Of a stretch of 64,000 bases of DNA, positions 10,901-22,580 are shown piece by piece; within the stretch, counting starts at the first letter, position 1, and each line of letters opens with the position of its first letter. The notes under the pieces are model-generated. The model was not told the origin of the DNA. It did not search any database and worked only from the letters and a program-made list of their open reading frames with translations. This DNA comes from Takakia lepidozioides (taxonomy: Eukaryota; Streptophyta; Takakiopsida; Takakiales; Takakiaceae), in NCBI GenBank assembly GCA_030704615.1, contig CM060733.1:23064001-23128000 (forward strand), read 5' to 3'. The position numbers were made by a program, and so were the translations under genes.

Positions 10901-11247
10901 GTGACAGCAGGAATAAGTTCTTCACCTGACAAAACTTTCTGGGCCACTGAGTTTGCTGGACTCTTCAACTCCATTGAAAGATTAATATGACCATCTATAG
11001 GGGTGGTCTTCGACACATTGTATGTAGCAATCCATGATAGTATTGCCTTCAAATGTTTGAGAATCTTCACTCCCAAATCTTTCAGATCTTTCCTTTCAAG
11101 ATCTAACAAATCACCCCCATCAACTTCTGCTTCCACAAATGCTCCAATATAATCTTTACAATCTAAAAACTCTGAAATATACTCTGTCACTTCAAAAACA
11201 GACCACTTCAATACTGTACCTTTAGATGGGTATCCCTCCATGACCAC
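7930..11247 (-). CDS. Multi-exon gene of unknown function with N-terminal SAM domain
   Basis: The first exon (11247 down to about 10230) encodes about 340 residues. Residues ~15-70 look like a SAM domain (ending DLERKDLKDLGVKILKHLKA), followed by a Ser/Thr-rich linker and a conserved-looking segment (YGRRYLAKYHPQAQQVF). Further exon candidates with acceptable splice signals follow: about 10112-9960, 9836-9670, 9597-9400, 9189-9266, 8903-9000, 8695-8802, 8298-8395 and 8220-7930. Several junction phases do not agree, so the exact structure is unsettled and decay is possible. I recognise no family beyond SAM. It lies downstream of, and on the same strand as, a transposase relic, so it may be an accessory gene of that transposon. 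Confidence 0.5.
8487..8600 (+). repeat. tRNA-derived SINE-like element
   Basis: An RNA polymerase III promoter arrangement is present: an A box (TGGCTTAGCGG at about 8491) and a B box (GGTTCAACCCC at about 8531) about 30 bases apart. The sequence between does not fold as a standard tRNA cloverleaf. The downstream tail (CTGGGTTTTGCCCC) resembles SINE bodies rather than a tRNA 3' end. It sits within an intron of the SAM-domain gene, on the opposite strand. Confidence 0.65.
9005..9145. repeat. Short tandem duplication in an intron (about 68-base unit)
   Basis: Two adjacent copies share GATTAATGTAAG, AAAGATATGATTGAGTAGGTT and CTACCAGTGA in the same order. It lies between two exon candidates of the SAM-domain gene, directly upstream of the exon at 8903-9000. 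Confidence 0.75.
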
Positions 11248-11249
11248 TA

Positions 11250-12780
11250 TCTTCAGACACTACTTACATACTATCCTTAGACACTTCCTACAAAAAAACT
11301 ACACTTGCTCTCTATGACTACTCTCCCCCTACATTCCACACATTCCATCGGGAGTGAACATCAAAACTGATAACTAGAACTAAGAAGACAGATACATGGA
11401 AACTAGGGTATCCACTACAAAACCTAAACTGACAAAGGCGGGAAAAAGTATAGTGGATAAGATTTCAATTTGAATATTTTAAATATATATATTTTCCATC
11501 AGTACATTTTAATTTTAAAACATTATTCACTTCTAATGATAAAATAAACTATTTGAATAAAAAAATATTTAAAGTGATCGATTTCCATACTTCTACTGCT
11601 GTATTTTAACTATACAAATGGTAAAATATACTAATTAAATGAATATTTTAATATTATATAATACTATATTATTTATATAAATTTATAGATATTAAAAAAA
11701 CCATTTCAATATTGAGATGGCCATCTCAACCGTTCAAATGATCATCTCAATATTAATTATATGTAGAATTCTTGTATTGTTTTATTTTCAAATTTAGATA
11801 ATTGGTTTGATATTTGTCAATCTGTATATTCCAATGTAAATTTGACAAGTGTCCATGAGGGTTTACTGTGAACTTTTCCCGCTTCCACAGGTGCACTTGG
11901 TGAGCTCCCGCCACTCCTTGTCACTCCCACTCCTCATACTCTCGCCTCCCCTTCCTGTACCCCAGCCTCTTTCCACTCTGACCCTTCACACTTATTTTGT
12001 ACTTTTTTTTTTGATGTGATAGAGTTGTTATCTGTAAGCTGTTGAAAAAAAGAGTCAGTATATATGATTTTTAGAGTTCATTTTTTATAACTGAGGTATT
12101 ATTAGATGGATGGTTGAATACATTGAAGTTCTTTCAACTTTTCGGAGTCTAATACCAGACCAGCCAAGTTTTGAGAGTGCTAGCAACACTCACCTGCAAT
12201 GTTGGGTACCTTGTTGGCCACCCGCTGCCCTGCCCACATTTGTGTGGCTGGTTTGCTTTGGGGTTGTTCGTCCTGTGTGCCAGCTCCATGGGGGGTTATT
12301 TTTCCCCCTCCTTTCTAAGGGCCTGAATAATTATTATAGCTCAAACAACACCATTGCATCATGCATATTCTCGATTGTCCTCTTTGGTGGTGGATACCTT
12401 ACTTGCCTTCGGTTTTCTGTATACTCAACTGAAGCACCTACAACACCCCTTGTACTAGTGTTAATTTTTTCAGCCATGTGATGTCTCCTGCAAGCAGAAT
12501 AGCCCCCATCCTTAAGGCCACCAACTTTACACTGCGTCGGGTAATCACCGGTAAAAAGCATCAAACAAGCCCTTATTCTGTACCCAAAAAATTGATCCCA
12601 AAAGTCAGTATACCATCAGAAGTACAAAAAGAAAAGTAAAACTCAAAAAAATATAAAATATCATTCTAATATTTTAAATGAGCCATCTTATTATTGGAAT
12701 GACCATTTCAATAGTTGAAATGGGCCATTTCAATAGTTGAATGGAATGTTTAACTAGTTAACTATCAAACTTAATTATTT
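11250..12780. other. AT-rich non-coding stretch
   Basis: There is no convincing ORF: the plus-strand frame at 12110-12481 has no domain and poor composition. Two AT-rich blocks (about 11700-11760 and 12660-12760) repeat variants of CATTTCAATA and GAGATGGCCATC in both orientations. They may be subterminal parts of the neighbouring transposon. Confidence 0.4.
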
Positions 12781-12785
12781 CAACT

Positions 12786-13974
12786 TTAAAACAGATAGTG
12801 TATGGGAAGAGTATTACGAATTGTAGCCCCTGCTTCACACTGCGGAAGGTGTCGGGAAATCAACTTTGATGGGTATCCATACTCAACTTCAAATCCATCC
12901 ACAAAAGCTGCATCAAGTTCTTCAATGAATGGCTCCAAAAAAGGACTCAGCATATTAACTTTTATCTGTTTCACCAAGTTTTGTAGGGAATAAATAAAAC
13001 AGGGATAGGTCCCAAAGAAGATAGTTTTCCACCATTCATAACCACCACTTCGACTGTCCAACTACAGTTGTTTTTGCAGCTTGGAATCCATCCCAATGAG
13101 CCATCAATGCAATATTTCTTGGATCACCCTGTATTAGTTTTCTCTTCCCTGTCACCATTGTTGAACAATCAGGACAAGGAAATATATATTCATTTTTTGG
13201 GGAATCCCACCCATCGAGCATTTCTTTACACTTATAATTTGCAGGAAACGCTCGAAATGTTTTGTGACATGGCGAATTTGGGCAAACCAGTGGGAGTTCC
13301 CATTCAGTAGGAGGATTCCAAAAATCTTGCCACTCCCTCATTTTTGCTCCATCCCAAAATTCTTGGATAGTTTCTAGTTGTTCTTCTGATGTAATTCCCA
13401 ACCATTTGTCGCTGTTTCTCCACGTTGTAAGAAATTCATGGCAATGGGTTCTACTCCGACACAATGCTGCAATCTGGGCAGTGAAAGGTAAGTAATCAAA
13501 AAATAATGCATATTGTCTCCACCTTCCACAGATCACACATTTTTCACAGCAATTTTCACAATCTTTTTTTAAGAAGCTTTACTTGTCGTTCCGCTGGTAA
13601 AACACTTACACTTCAAGATATTTCGACCTTCATAAATATCTTCCTGAGATGGTTGCATGAGGTAAGGGATATGTGGTAAAGTTGATGTTCCAGTACATAA
13701 CTTCCACATGATTGGATTGACCATTCCCAATGAACTGTACATACCTGAAAGTTGTTTGAAAGAGGTTGGTACTTGTAAGCCGTCTAAATCTCCATTCCAG
13801 TCACCTGGTACTTGACAAAGTAATTCCCCCAATGACTTGAACCTGTAATCATCTGTCTGTATTTCACAAGTACTCGTATTTGTCAGTGACTCAAATAATC
13901 TCTTCAACATAAGATCTTGGAGTTCAATGGGAACTTTGTATAAATCCCAATCCGCTTGTATCTGAATAATACGG

Positions 13975-14013
<39 letters not shown>

Positions 14014-14698
14014 GTTTTAGAGTTAGTTTTGATTGAACAGAAACTTCATTTCTAAAATGAAGAGGCGGACTTCTTGTAAAATCCCTTCCATCATGCCCAC
14101 GAAGTAATCTTCCACAATCTATCACCCCATTGAAATCTCCCACATTCGTCATGTGATCACCACCATGAAACCCTAAATCTGTAAAGTCATAGTTCCGGTC
14201 AGAAATTGCATTATCCAACAGAAGAAGTGCTGGTACTCCCATAAATACTCTGTTGAGGGTATCAAGTGCCCTATGTTTATAGAATGTTGAACGACCAACA
14301 ATTTTTTTTCCATCACAAAACCTGCATAAACATAATAATCTATTTCCATCCATGTCTACATTTCTATGTTGTCTTTCCATAGAAGTATCAACATTACTTC
14401 CACCAGCTTCTCCTTGCCCTCCTGTTCGATTATCATCTTCATGTCTTCCCCTGTGTGGTTGATCCTTTCCAAAGTTGACACCTCTATTTCTAACAGATTG
14501 AATACTTTCAGAACTATCGACAATATTCAAGCGATGTTGATAATATGTAGCATCCCTAGCGTAGTATATCTTATTCTCCTGTGAAGCTTTTTTATGTCTA
14601 GAGTATGTACTTAGTGGTATATAATCAAACCCTCCTAGTTTATGGCTACACTTATATGTACAGTCACATCTCACTCTTTTTTTACCCCCACTCATCAT
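12786..14698 (-). pseudogene. TNP2-like (CACTA-type) transposase relic
   Basis: In order on the minus strand: Cys-rich N terminus (CDCTYKCSHK, STYSRHKKAS), a second Cys/His segment (CRFCDGKKIVGRSTFYKHR), a helical region (LGMVNPIMWKLC), a CxxC element (CEKCVICGRWRQ), a leucine/proline segment (YLPFTAQIAALCRS), an ALMAHWDGFQA motif, then after a break FLEPFIEELDAAF. This order resembles the N-terminal half of TNP2-type transposases. The rest of the catalytic domain is not found downstream. A 35-base A/T run (13975-14009) interrupts the frame. Intron positions are uncertain. Confidence 0.7.
13975..14009. repeat. Homopolymer run of 35 A (T on the coding strand)
   Basis: It lies inside the transposase relic. 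Before it the minus frame ends in an artificial phenylalanine run. After it, coding similarity resumes in another frame. It is either an expanded polypyrimidine tract of an intron or a frame-destroying expansion. Confidence 0.95.
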
Positions 14699-14699
14699 T

Positions 14700-16640
14700 C
14701 TAACTCATCTACAAATATGATACAATGGAGTACTTGGGGATGATACATAAATAGTGACATATAAGTTCTTACAAACAAAACATATAACTAAAAGCAAAGT
14801 TTTCTAAGCTTGTGGAGAATAGAATAGAGGGTCTGGAATGAAAATTTTAGAAAACAGAATAATGGAAAATGGAACATAACAGAAAAGGGTAAACATGACA
14901 CCTCAAAAAATCTTACATCGATCTCAAAAAGAATGGAATGATGAAGGCCTACAACAATAGAGATGACAAACTATGATCACTGAGTGAAGCAGCTCCACGC
15001 TTCCGCCACTAAAGCTCGCGCCACTCGAGCACTTTGGGGAAGTTTCACGCACCAAAAATATCTCCAAGTTTCTACTTAGGTGACTACGTGGCTAAATAAC
15101 AAAATTTTATTGGTATGCAGACAACTTTAGATTTTCCACGAATGAGGGTTTGCCAAATCAACCTATCTTATCAACTTTGAAGTATAATATAAAAACTTTC
15201 CGGCTTATAGAATTATCTTTTATCATCTGAAAAATGTTCTCGTATATAAGTTTTTGTACTTCTTGGTTGTCCCGTTGAAGAGCCTTCATTCCCAAATATT
15301 CCCTACATCTCTATGGGAATATATAAGTCCCACTCTTCTATATATGTCTACATGGGAATACCTTGAAAATTCCCAGCGCTTCTAGCAGGGACTATAACAC
15401 AAGCTCTTTGTGTGCAACACCTTGTACTGAAGGATCTCTTGAAGGATTTGTGGGCATTGATATGCAATAAGCTTTCAATTCCAGGTGGTAGATGAGTTTC
15501 TGTTGTTTGTGTCTTCGGTATCCTGACATACCACAGGGTTAGGACTTGGAACGTTGTCATCACACCCACATCTTTAACTTCATGTTAGTCACAATAAAAT
15601 CTAGTTTTCTGATACAAAGGAAAGGAAAGCATATTTTATGACGTCCACAAAAAGCTCAAACAGTTTTTCGGACAAGAGAAAGAAAGAAACAAGAAAGAGA
15701 GATGGACCCTCCACAACCAACCCAAAAGCAACTTTTGCTCAAGGGAGAAGAGAAGAAAGGTATAAAGGAAAAACTCTAATGTCCACAGGAAGCTGAATGA
15801 CTTCACAGAACAGAGGAAAGCATGGTACAGGGAAAAAACTGGGGCCGTCAACAGGCAGCCCAAAAAGTACAATTCAACTTCAAGAGGTTCTCCAAGCTAA
15901 AGGGCCTCATTTAGATATGCCCAAAGAGAAAAATGAAATGAAATGATACTTTATAACGTTTGAGGAAAGCTCAAAGAGCTTATGGGACGAGAAAGCAAGA
16001 CAGTGGGGCCCTCCCGAAGCAGCCCAAAAACTACTAGAAAGAAAAGAACTTTAGTGGAGGGCTAGGAAACCACTAAGATTCATGGAGCAATTGACATGGT
16101 TAGCAATGAGACCAGGAGCCAAATTGCATGACAAGATCAATAACCTAAGCTAAGTTGAATGTTTGATCCCCACATCAATGAGGGAAGAGAACATAGAATT
16201 GTTGTTTGAACTCCTAAAATTTCCTCCCGAACTCAAGTGGTTTGTGGTTCTGGGAATCTCAGGGTGCGGGACTTCTAAATGGAGAGACAAAGGGACATGG
16301 TTCCAGGGACACTTGGATGCTGGGGTTGTGTCCAACCACTGATTCACCTTCATGTCTACCAGGAACCACCCACTCCTTTACTTCGCAACGTGTTCGAAAA
16401 ATCCTACAACTGGTTCCACAAACTTTTCACACGTCTGTGGTAAGTGAGTCATCTTGTGAACTCTGCCGCAAGGGCCTCCTTGCAGATCCATCATCCACAG
16501 AGCCATCCATTGGTCAGTTATGGTCGGTATGAGATTTTGTGGCCGTTTTGGAAACATTGTTGAATCATGTTGGAATTCAGGTCATTGAATACATTTATGC
16601 ATGAGAGTTAGGCCTATTAGCTTATTAATCTGAACGTTTT
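14700..16640. other. Intergenic stretch, no supported gene
   Basis: From 15600 to 16120 there are loosely repeated blocks of about 150 bases (each with CCACA or CCTCC, then AGCCCAAAA, then AAGAGAAGAAAG-like purine runs). Short ORFs at 15348-15569 and 16242-16532 show no domain. I see nothing else. Confidence 0.5.
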
Positions 16641-16649
16641 TTTTTCACA

Positions 16650-17135
16650 GGAGAAAATGGACGCAATCCCTGCAGTGCTCGAAGAAGCTACCAGCCTGAG
16701 CGCTTTTGTCAAGTGGGAAACCCTCTCAACCCAGGCAAAAAGGTCCCGCATCAAGTCAACAAAGGATGCTCAAGACTGCCTTATTTCACATCACCCATTT
16801 GTGCAGTTCTAGGGGGGATGACAGCAAAGAGGCAGAGAACAGCTTAGCAACTATAGACCATGAGCTGGATCGCAACATGGGTGCCAACAGTAGCCATGTG
16901 CTGGAGGAGTGGAGGCGACGTAAGACAAATGACGCTCACCAGCAATCAAACGTCCTTAGCTCACTTCGCTAGTCAATATTGTGACACGAGGAATGATTCT
17001 TGTGCATGCATAGATGGACAAGGCATCGATTCTCGGGGATGCGATCGAGTATGTCAGGGAGCTGCAACTGCGCATTCACTAGCTGGAAACTTGTAACAAG
17101 GAAATGCGAGCACCGGTTGAGTCCGTAAGCCTCCT
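16650..17135 (+). pseudogene. bHLH transcription factor pseudogene
   Basis: Segment 16890-16940 reads SHVLEEWRRRKTNDAH, a decayed basic region (functional bHLHs read HVLAERRRRKKLND). Segment 17012-17078 reads MDKASILGDAIEYVREL, the near-invariant second helix of plant bHLHs of the ICE/TT8/AMS type. It is followed by a stop and then a leucine-zipper-like remnant. The loop is lost by frameshift and the two halves are in different frames. The bHLH domain would bind E-box DNA as a dimer; this copy cannot encode one. Upstream exons are not recognisable. Confidence 0.8.
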
Positions 17136-17374
17136 GTCGGACAGGACAGGCGTAACAATATACATAAAGCAAACAACACGGCATGCTTATAACTGGACCG
17201 TGAACATTTGAATATGTACAGGGGGCAAAGATGCCCTTTCGAAATACACAATTAAACTACTCTCTAGCTTGAGGAATGCATGTGATAAATTTGTGGCAGA
17301 ATGTCATGAGTTGTATTGATTCATACAGTGATGTCAAACCACAAAGCAAAACATTGATCTCATCTCGTTTTACC

Positions 17375-17595
17375 TGCATTTTGCTCTCTCTCTCTCTCTC
17401 TCTAAATTGGGCATGGGGTCTAGGTTGATACTCGTACGAAGGGGATATCTAGAAAGCCTTAACTAACTGTCTCTATCTTGGTAATTCCGACTACCGGAGT
17501 GTGCCTGTCTCCTTTTGTTCCGCCCAAACTAGGGGCGGGGTCTATGGCCATAAGGCTACAGCGAAGAATGTCTTGTGAGTACATACACACACACA

Positions 17596-17634
<39 letters not shown>

Positions 17635-17640
17635 GTGTTT
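17375..17640 (+). mobile_element. LINE 3'-end fragment with TC microsatellite
   Basis: Positions 17505-17580 match the LINE tails at 40920-40975 and 55265-55350 (TTTTGTTCC, then CCCAAACTAGGGGCGGGGTCT, then GTGAGTACAT). They end in (CA)n(TC)n at 17583-17632. A further TC run and a decayed repeat of the AAACTGGGCACGGGGTC motif occur at 17382-17425. Only the 3' end is present, as expected of 5'-truncated target-primed insertions. Confidence 0.7.
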
Positions 17641-18420
17641 TGCTTGCTCGGTTCTGTGACCTGTACAGGATGGGGGGTAGTTTTGCCCTTGCTTTCTCCG
17701 AAATCGTTGTTGAATACCTCCCAAGAAGCCCTTCCAGAGCTGCTACGCAACAATGAGGCCAGATGACTCTTATTTGAAACTGCATCAGCTCCAGCATGTG
17801 GTAGAACATGGTTGTTTCAATAGTAGGCTATTCTGAGCGAGATGAAAGCAAGACTGTTGTGATTTGTTTTAGCTTTTGTTTTAACTAATTGTACATCCAT
17901 CAGTCATGCTTCATCAAAATACAACAGAAACTTGGTGAAAGTTTGTCAAGTCTACATGGGACTTTGGAACATCCATCAAGATGACAAATGATGAGTTGTC
18001 TATTGCTATTGGAGAGATTCTTGTCTTTAGTATACAGAGAAGCTCAATCGGTCTCCAAAGTTGTTTTTAGGATGAGACGTCCGCAAGAGGCATTACCGAC
18101 TTTTCTATGTCATCATCATATTGACCTAGCCGAGGAGGTCGATCCACTAGATGTATGCCTCTTTATAGGAGTTCTTTGCAGCGCCAGTTCTTGACGATTA
18201 TGAAATGCAGGTCGAGAGCCTGGTTTGAGGATTCTTATAATTTGATGATGAGCGATGGCTGCACATTTCATTGGTTGTGCAACACCATTGCACCGGTTGT
18301 ATAGATGTAGGATACCAAGTACTGGAAGAGCATATCTGTACCTATGAGAGTAGAGGCAATGAATACTGTGACCAGCCACAACGTGATCAAAATTTTCGAG
18401 GCAATTAGAACTGGTCGTTC
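17640..18420. other. No supported gene
   Basis: Short ORFs only. This may include decayed upstream sequence of the Harbinger transposase at 18530, but no motif could be identified. Confidence 0.4.
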
Positions 18421-18529
18421 AACCTTGTATGATCTTCTTCAACAAGTGATCCTACCACTCTCTCTCTCTCTCTGGTAGCCACCTACAATTGCACAGAGGT
18501 GAGACTCTCAAGACATCCATGCTCAAAAA

Positions 18530-18625
18530 CCGGATGAGATCAAGGATTCCAAAACGTTCTCGGTGCGATTGATTGTACACAAATTAAAGTCAAGGCCCCC
18601 ATAAACTACTGCATAACTGGCAGCT
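18530..18625 (+). pseudogene. PIF/Harbinger transposase fragment
   Basis: The plus frame reads GFQNVLGAIDCTQIKVKAP, which matches the first catalytic Asp region of PIF/Harbinger DDE transposases (G-A-I-D-C-T-H-I). The frame stops shortly after and the remaining catalytic motifs are not recognisable downstream. Confidence 0.75.
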
Positions 18626-19252
18626 GCAGCCACCGCGTGCCTAGCAACTACATGCCCGGAAAAATGTATAAATATTTCTTTTCTAATTGAACAATAAGAT
18701 TTATTCTACTAGCCTGGAGACCAACAATAATATTGAGCACATGATGGTTTTCATTCTGATTTGCATTCGTTAAAAATGCCAAAGTTGTACTATCTACAAT
18801 CACACAATTCACCACAGATATAGGAACACACAAATATCACATGAGGAAGGTTGAATATTGTTGTAATATACAATCCAAAAATAACAAATAAAAAATAGAG
18901 ACAAATCACATCCATAGTATTGGCAAGGCCAAACATTGATAAGCTATGGCATTTTAATTCAAAGACTTTAATTTCGCTCAGAAAACCAATAGATCTCCAA
19001 GTCATGTCCTACCGAACCATGGGAGCAACAAATGGGCGTGATCGTTCAAAGAGCTCGTGGGTTCTCTCCTCCTTGCACTGCCTTTGTTCCAAAGTGGCCC
19101 AACTAGTGCCATGAAGCAACAAGACTTTGGTTGTTCAACACGCTCTAACTTGGTGGGAAGTCATGGACGTCATATCATCTATATATAAAAAACTCACGGT
19201 TATGATTCAACATGGTTCCTTCCGAAGTGAGTACCATCGATGCAACTTAGCT

Positions 19253-19639
19253 TCAGAAAAGTATGATCTTCAGACTATTATCCTCGTTCGTATATTGATA
19301 GCCACCAGAAAGTAATGCCCCATCGATGGACTGTGCGCAAGTGTCTGTTATGGTTCTCAAGTAGCCCCCTACGATGAGACAGTCTTGACAGTTAACGTCT
19401 CCACAAATTCCAGCTTCGCAACTGCCAGAAGTATACATGGTGGTGCAGCGGCTTCCGAATGCATTCCAGTTACAACAATCCAGTCCAGCACGATTTTCTA
19501 TGTAAGTAACCACTCCCGCACAATCTGTAGTTAGTCCACTACGTCCAGAAGTCTCACAGACAGGCTGTGTTTGGGCATGTGCTCCTGATACAACCACCAC
19601 CCGCACACAAACGTAGAGCGATATTTCAGCTGTGAACAT
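19253..19639 (-). CDS. Small cysteine-rich secreted protein, function unknown
   Basis: This is a 128-residue ORF starting ATG at 19639. Residues 1-22 look like a signal peptide (hydrophobic VCVRVVVVSGAHA, likely cleaved after AHA). The mature part has about ten cysteines: CETSG, TTDCAG, DCCNW, SRC, GSCEAGICG, NCQDC and DTC. The spacing DCA...CC...C...C...C recalls small apoplastic or effector-like cysteine-rich families, but I cannot assign one. It ends GGYQY plus a short tail, and there is no intron. Its neighbours are repeats, so a horizontally acquired or isolated gene is possible. No toxicity is implied. Confidence 0.55.
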   Translation of the reverse strand: MFTAEISLYVCVRVVVVSGAHAQTQPVCETSGRSGLTTDCAGVVTYIENRAGLDCCNWNAFGSRCTTMYTSGSCEAGICGDVNCQDCLIVGGYLRTITDTCAQSIDGALLSGGYQYTNEDNSLKIILF

Positions 19640-19649
19640 GTCCTCGATA

Positions 19650-20390
19650 GGAAAGTTGGTGGGATGGATTGAACAATTTTTCTCATGGCCGGAACAAGGA
19701 AATCATCCCAATTTGTGATGTGTAACACAAATTAATATTGAATTAAGCAGTTTAGGTGCTTACACGACAAACAGGCAAGTCATGACTCGTTTTAGTAAGC
19801 GACATATATCCAAATCAACATCCAGTACGAGATTGGTAGAAGACACATTGTGACAAATGATCTAATTTCATGCCAATCGCAATCAGAGGAGTCATAACGA
19901 GACTTGCTAAAGTAATAGAAATGAGGTAGAAATATGGACTACTATGTGTGGAGGGGATTCAGACCAATAGCCACAAGAAGCAATAGAAAGACGCCAAAAT
20001 TGATCAAAACAACTCGGGGTAGTGCCATGATCGTTTTTTCAAGAACTTCGAATAAATGCACCTGCAAGAAAATGTGGGCATGTTATCAGCTCGAATATTG
20101 TAGACCTACTGACATTCTATATATCAGCTATACATAAACAAGACCTCTTGACAACTAACAAACGCTGTAGGTAGTCACCATAAATACTCGCAAACCTCAA
20201 GTTATTGCCCACATACCGTCTCAACGCAAAGAGATGCAAGTTGGGGTTGTGAGAGTAGAAGACTTGGATATGAGGTCTCGTGTAATGTATATATATTAAC
20301 GTTTCTTGCCTCATACCCAGGCCACACATGACATATGCGTTGAGGCAACACAGTTCCCATAACGCGGGCCCCTGGCACAACAGTGAAGCG
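19650..20390. other. No supported gene
   Basis: Short overlapping ORFs only, without domains or splice-consistent structure. Confidence 0.45.
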
Positions 20391-22580
20391 AGACGTTTGT
20401 TTTGTTTTGATTGTTTTGTTTTGTAGCGTTGTTGAGATCTCCCAATCCGCAGGGCCCAGCCCCGGTGCTTGGTGTCGTTGGAAAGCCCTCGATGAGGAGG
20501 GGTGCACCGGCTTGGTCTCATGATTTTTGGACCCGCGGTGTGGGAGATATCAGATTTCAAGTACTTTCGGTCGCTGAAAATTCGCGAAAATTAGAAAGTG
20601 GGCTTTCATGGGACAATGATTGGAGCCTCGACCGGAGATATATCAATAATGATTGGATATATTACTACTCAATAAATTCATTAATAAAAATGGGCGTTGA
20701 TATGGAAACGTACTTGGATATATCGAAGATTGTACTTGGGCTTAGATGACACTAGACACTTGGGCCTCTACATTGGAGATGCAGTTAGATACATGAACAG
20801 AGGATTGCACTTGGGTTTAGATGGGCCTCGCCATAGGAGACGCATTTGGATACATAAGATATTGCACTTGGGCTTAGATTTCAATTCTTCACACATGGAC
20901 CTCAACATAGGAGACGCACTTGGATACATAGGAGATTGCACTTGGACTTAGATGACACTGGACACTTGGGCCAATGGCATAGGCTACCATAGTATCAATA
21001 ATGATTGGATATATTACTACTCAATAAAGGCATGGAAAAAATAAATGGGGCCTTGACATGGGAGACGTACTTAGATACATAGGAGAGTGCACACTGGGCT
21101 TCGATGGGCCTAGACATAGGAGACGCACATGGGAGGTGCCCTTGGATGCATAGAAGATTGCACTTGGGCTTAGATGGGCCTCGACATAGGAGACGCATTG
21201 GGATACATAGGAAATTGCACTTGGTCTTAGAGTTCAGTTCTTCAAACATAGGCCAATGGCAGAGGCTATCCTAAAGGTCGCACTTGGGCCTAGACATGGG
21301 AGACGTACTTGGATACATAGGAGATTTCAATTGGTCTTAGATTTCAATTCTTTACACATTGGCCAAAGGCACAAGCTACCCTAGGGGTCGCACTTAGGCC
21401 TCGACACATGAGACGCATTGGAATACATAGAAGACCTTACACTTGGGCTTAGATGAGAGTGGACACTTCGGCCAACGGCACAAGCTACCCTAGCCAAAAG
21501 TAGTTGAAATTCTATATCTTCCACACTGTAGGTCCAAAACTCATGATACCAAGCTGGTGCACCCCTCCTCATCGAGGGCTTTCCAACAACACCAAGCACC
21601 AGGGCTGGGCCCCGCGGCTTGGGAGATCTCAACGATGCTACAACAAAAAAAACCAAGCGACTCATCGCGTAATGGCTCCTCTTAGTTGATGAGATATGTT
21701 AATATCGAATAATATAATCCAGTAATTTAAAAACAATATATACAAGTTTATGGTCTGTCCAACATGCCCATTTTAACACTAGACTAGGGTAGCCTGTGCC
21801 GTTGGCCCTGCAAGTGTCCACTGTCATCTAAGCCCAAGTTTAAGATCTTCCATGTATTCCAGTGCGTCTCCTATGTCGAGGCCTAAGTGCGACCCCTAGG
21901 GTAGCATGTGTCTTTGGTTGATGTGTGAAGAATTGAAATCCAAGACCAAGTGCAATCTCCTGTGTATCCAAGTACATCTCCCATGTCCAAGCCAAAGTGT
22001 GACCTCTAGGGTAGCCTCTGCCGTTGGCCCATGTGCGAAGAATTGAAATCCAAGACCAAGTGCAATTTCCTATGTATCTCCGTGCGTCTCCTATGTCAAA
22101 GCCAATCTAATTAGCCCAAGTGCAATCTTCTATGTATCCAAGTGAATCTCCCATGTGGAGGCCCAAGTGTCCACTGTCTCGACTAAGCCTAAGTGCGATA
22201 TCATATGTATCCAATGGCATCTCTCATGTGCATCTCCTATGTCCAAGCCCATCTAAACCCAATGTGCAATCTCCTATGTATTTAAGTACGTCTCCCATGT
22301 CAAGGCCCCATTTTTTTTTTCATGAATTTAATATATCCAATCATTATTGATATATCTCATGTCGAGGCTCCAATCATTGTCCCAAGAAAGCCCACTTTGC
22401 TATCTTTTGCGAATTTCCAAAGACCAAAAGTACTTGAAATTCCATATCTCCAGGTCCAAAAATCATGAGACCAAGTCGTTGCACCCCTCCTCATCGAGGG
22501 CTTTCCAACCGTACCAAGCACCAGGGCTGGGGCTCCGCGGTTTGGGACATCTCTACGCTAGAAAACAAAACAAAACAAAC
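20390..22580. repeat. Long inverted repeat built of short tandem units
   Basis: The end block at 20400-20560 (containing GAAAGCCCTCGATGAGGAGG) recurs inverted at 21500-21650 and again inverted at 22430-22560 (CCTCCTCATCGAGGGCTTTC). Between the blocks are many degenerate copies of a roughly 55-60-base unit (core GGAGACGCACTTGGATACATAGGAGATTGCACTTGGGCTTAGAT-like). They read in one orientation from 20700 to 21480 and in the opposite one from 21780 to 22310. The whole could fold into a long hairpin. No transposase or TSD was found. Confidence 0.85.

Noticed and set aside
12110-12481. 123-residue plus-strand ORF with several hydrophobic stretches
   Set aside because: It has no domain, no splice context and low-complexity AT-rich surroundings. 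A chance frame is more likely than a membrane protein gene.
17459-17809. Overlapping ORFs rich in RERE or SLSL repeats
   Set aside because: They are translations of the TC/GA microsatellite at 17583-17632 in several frames.
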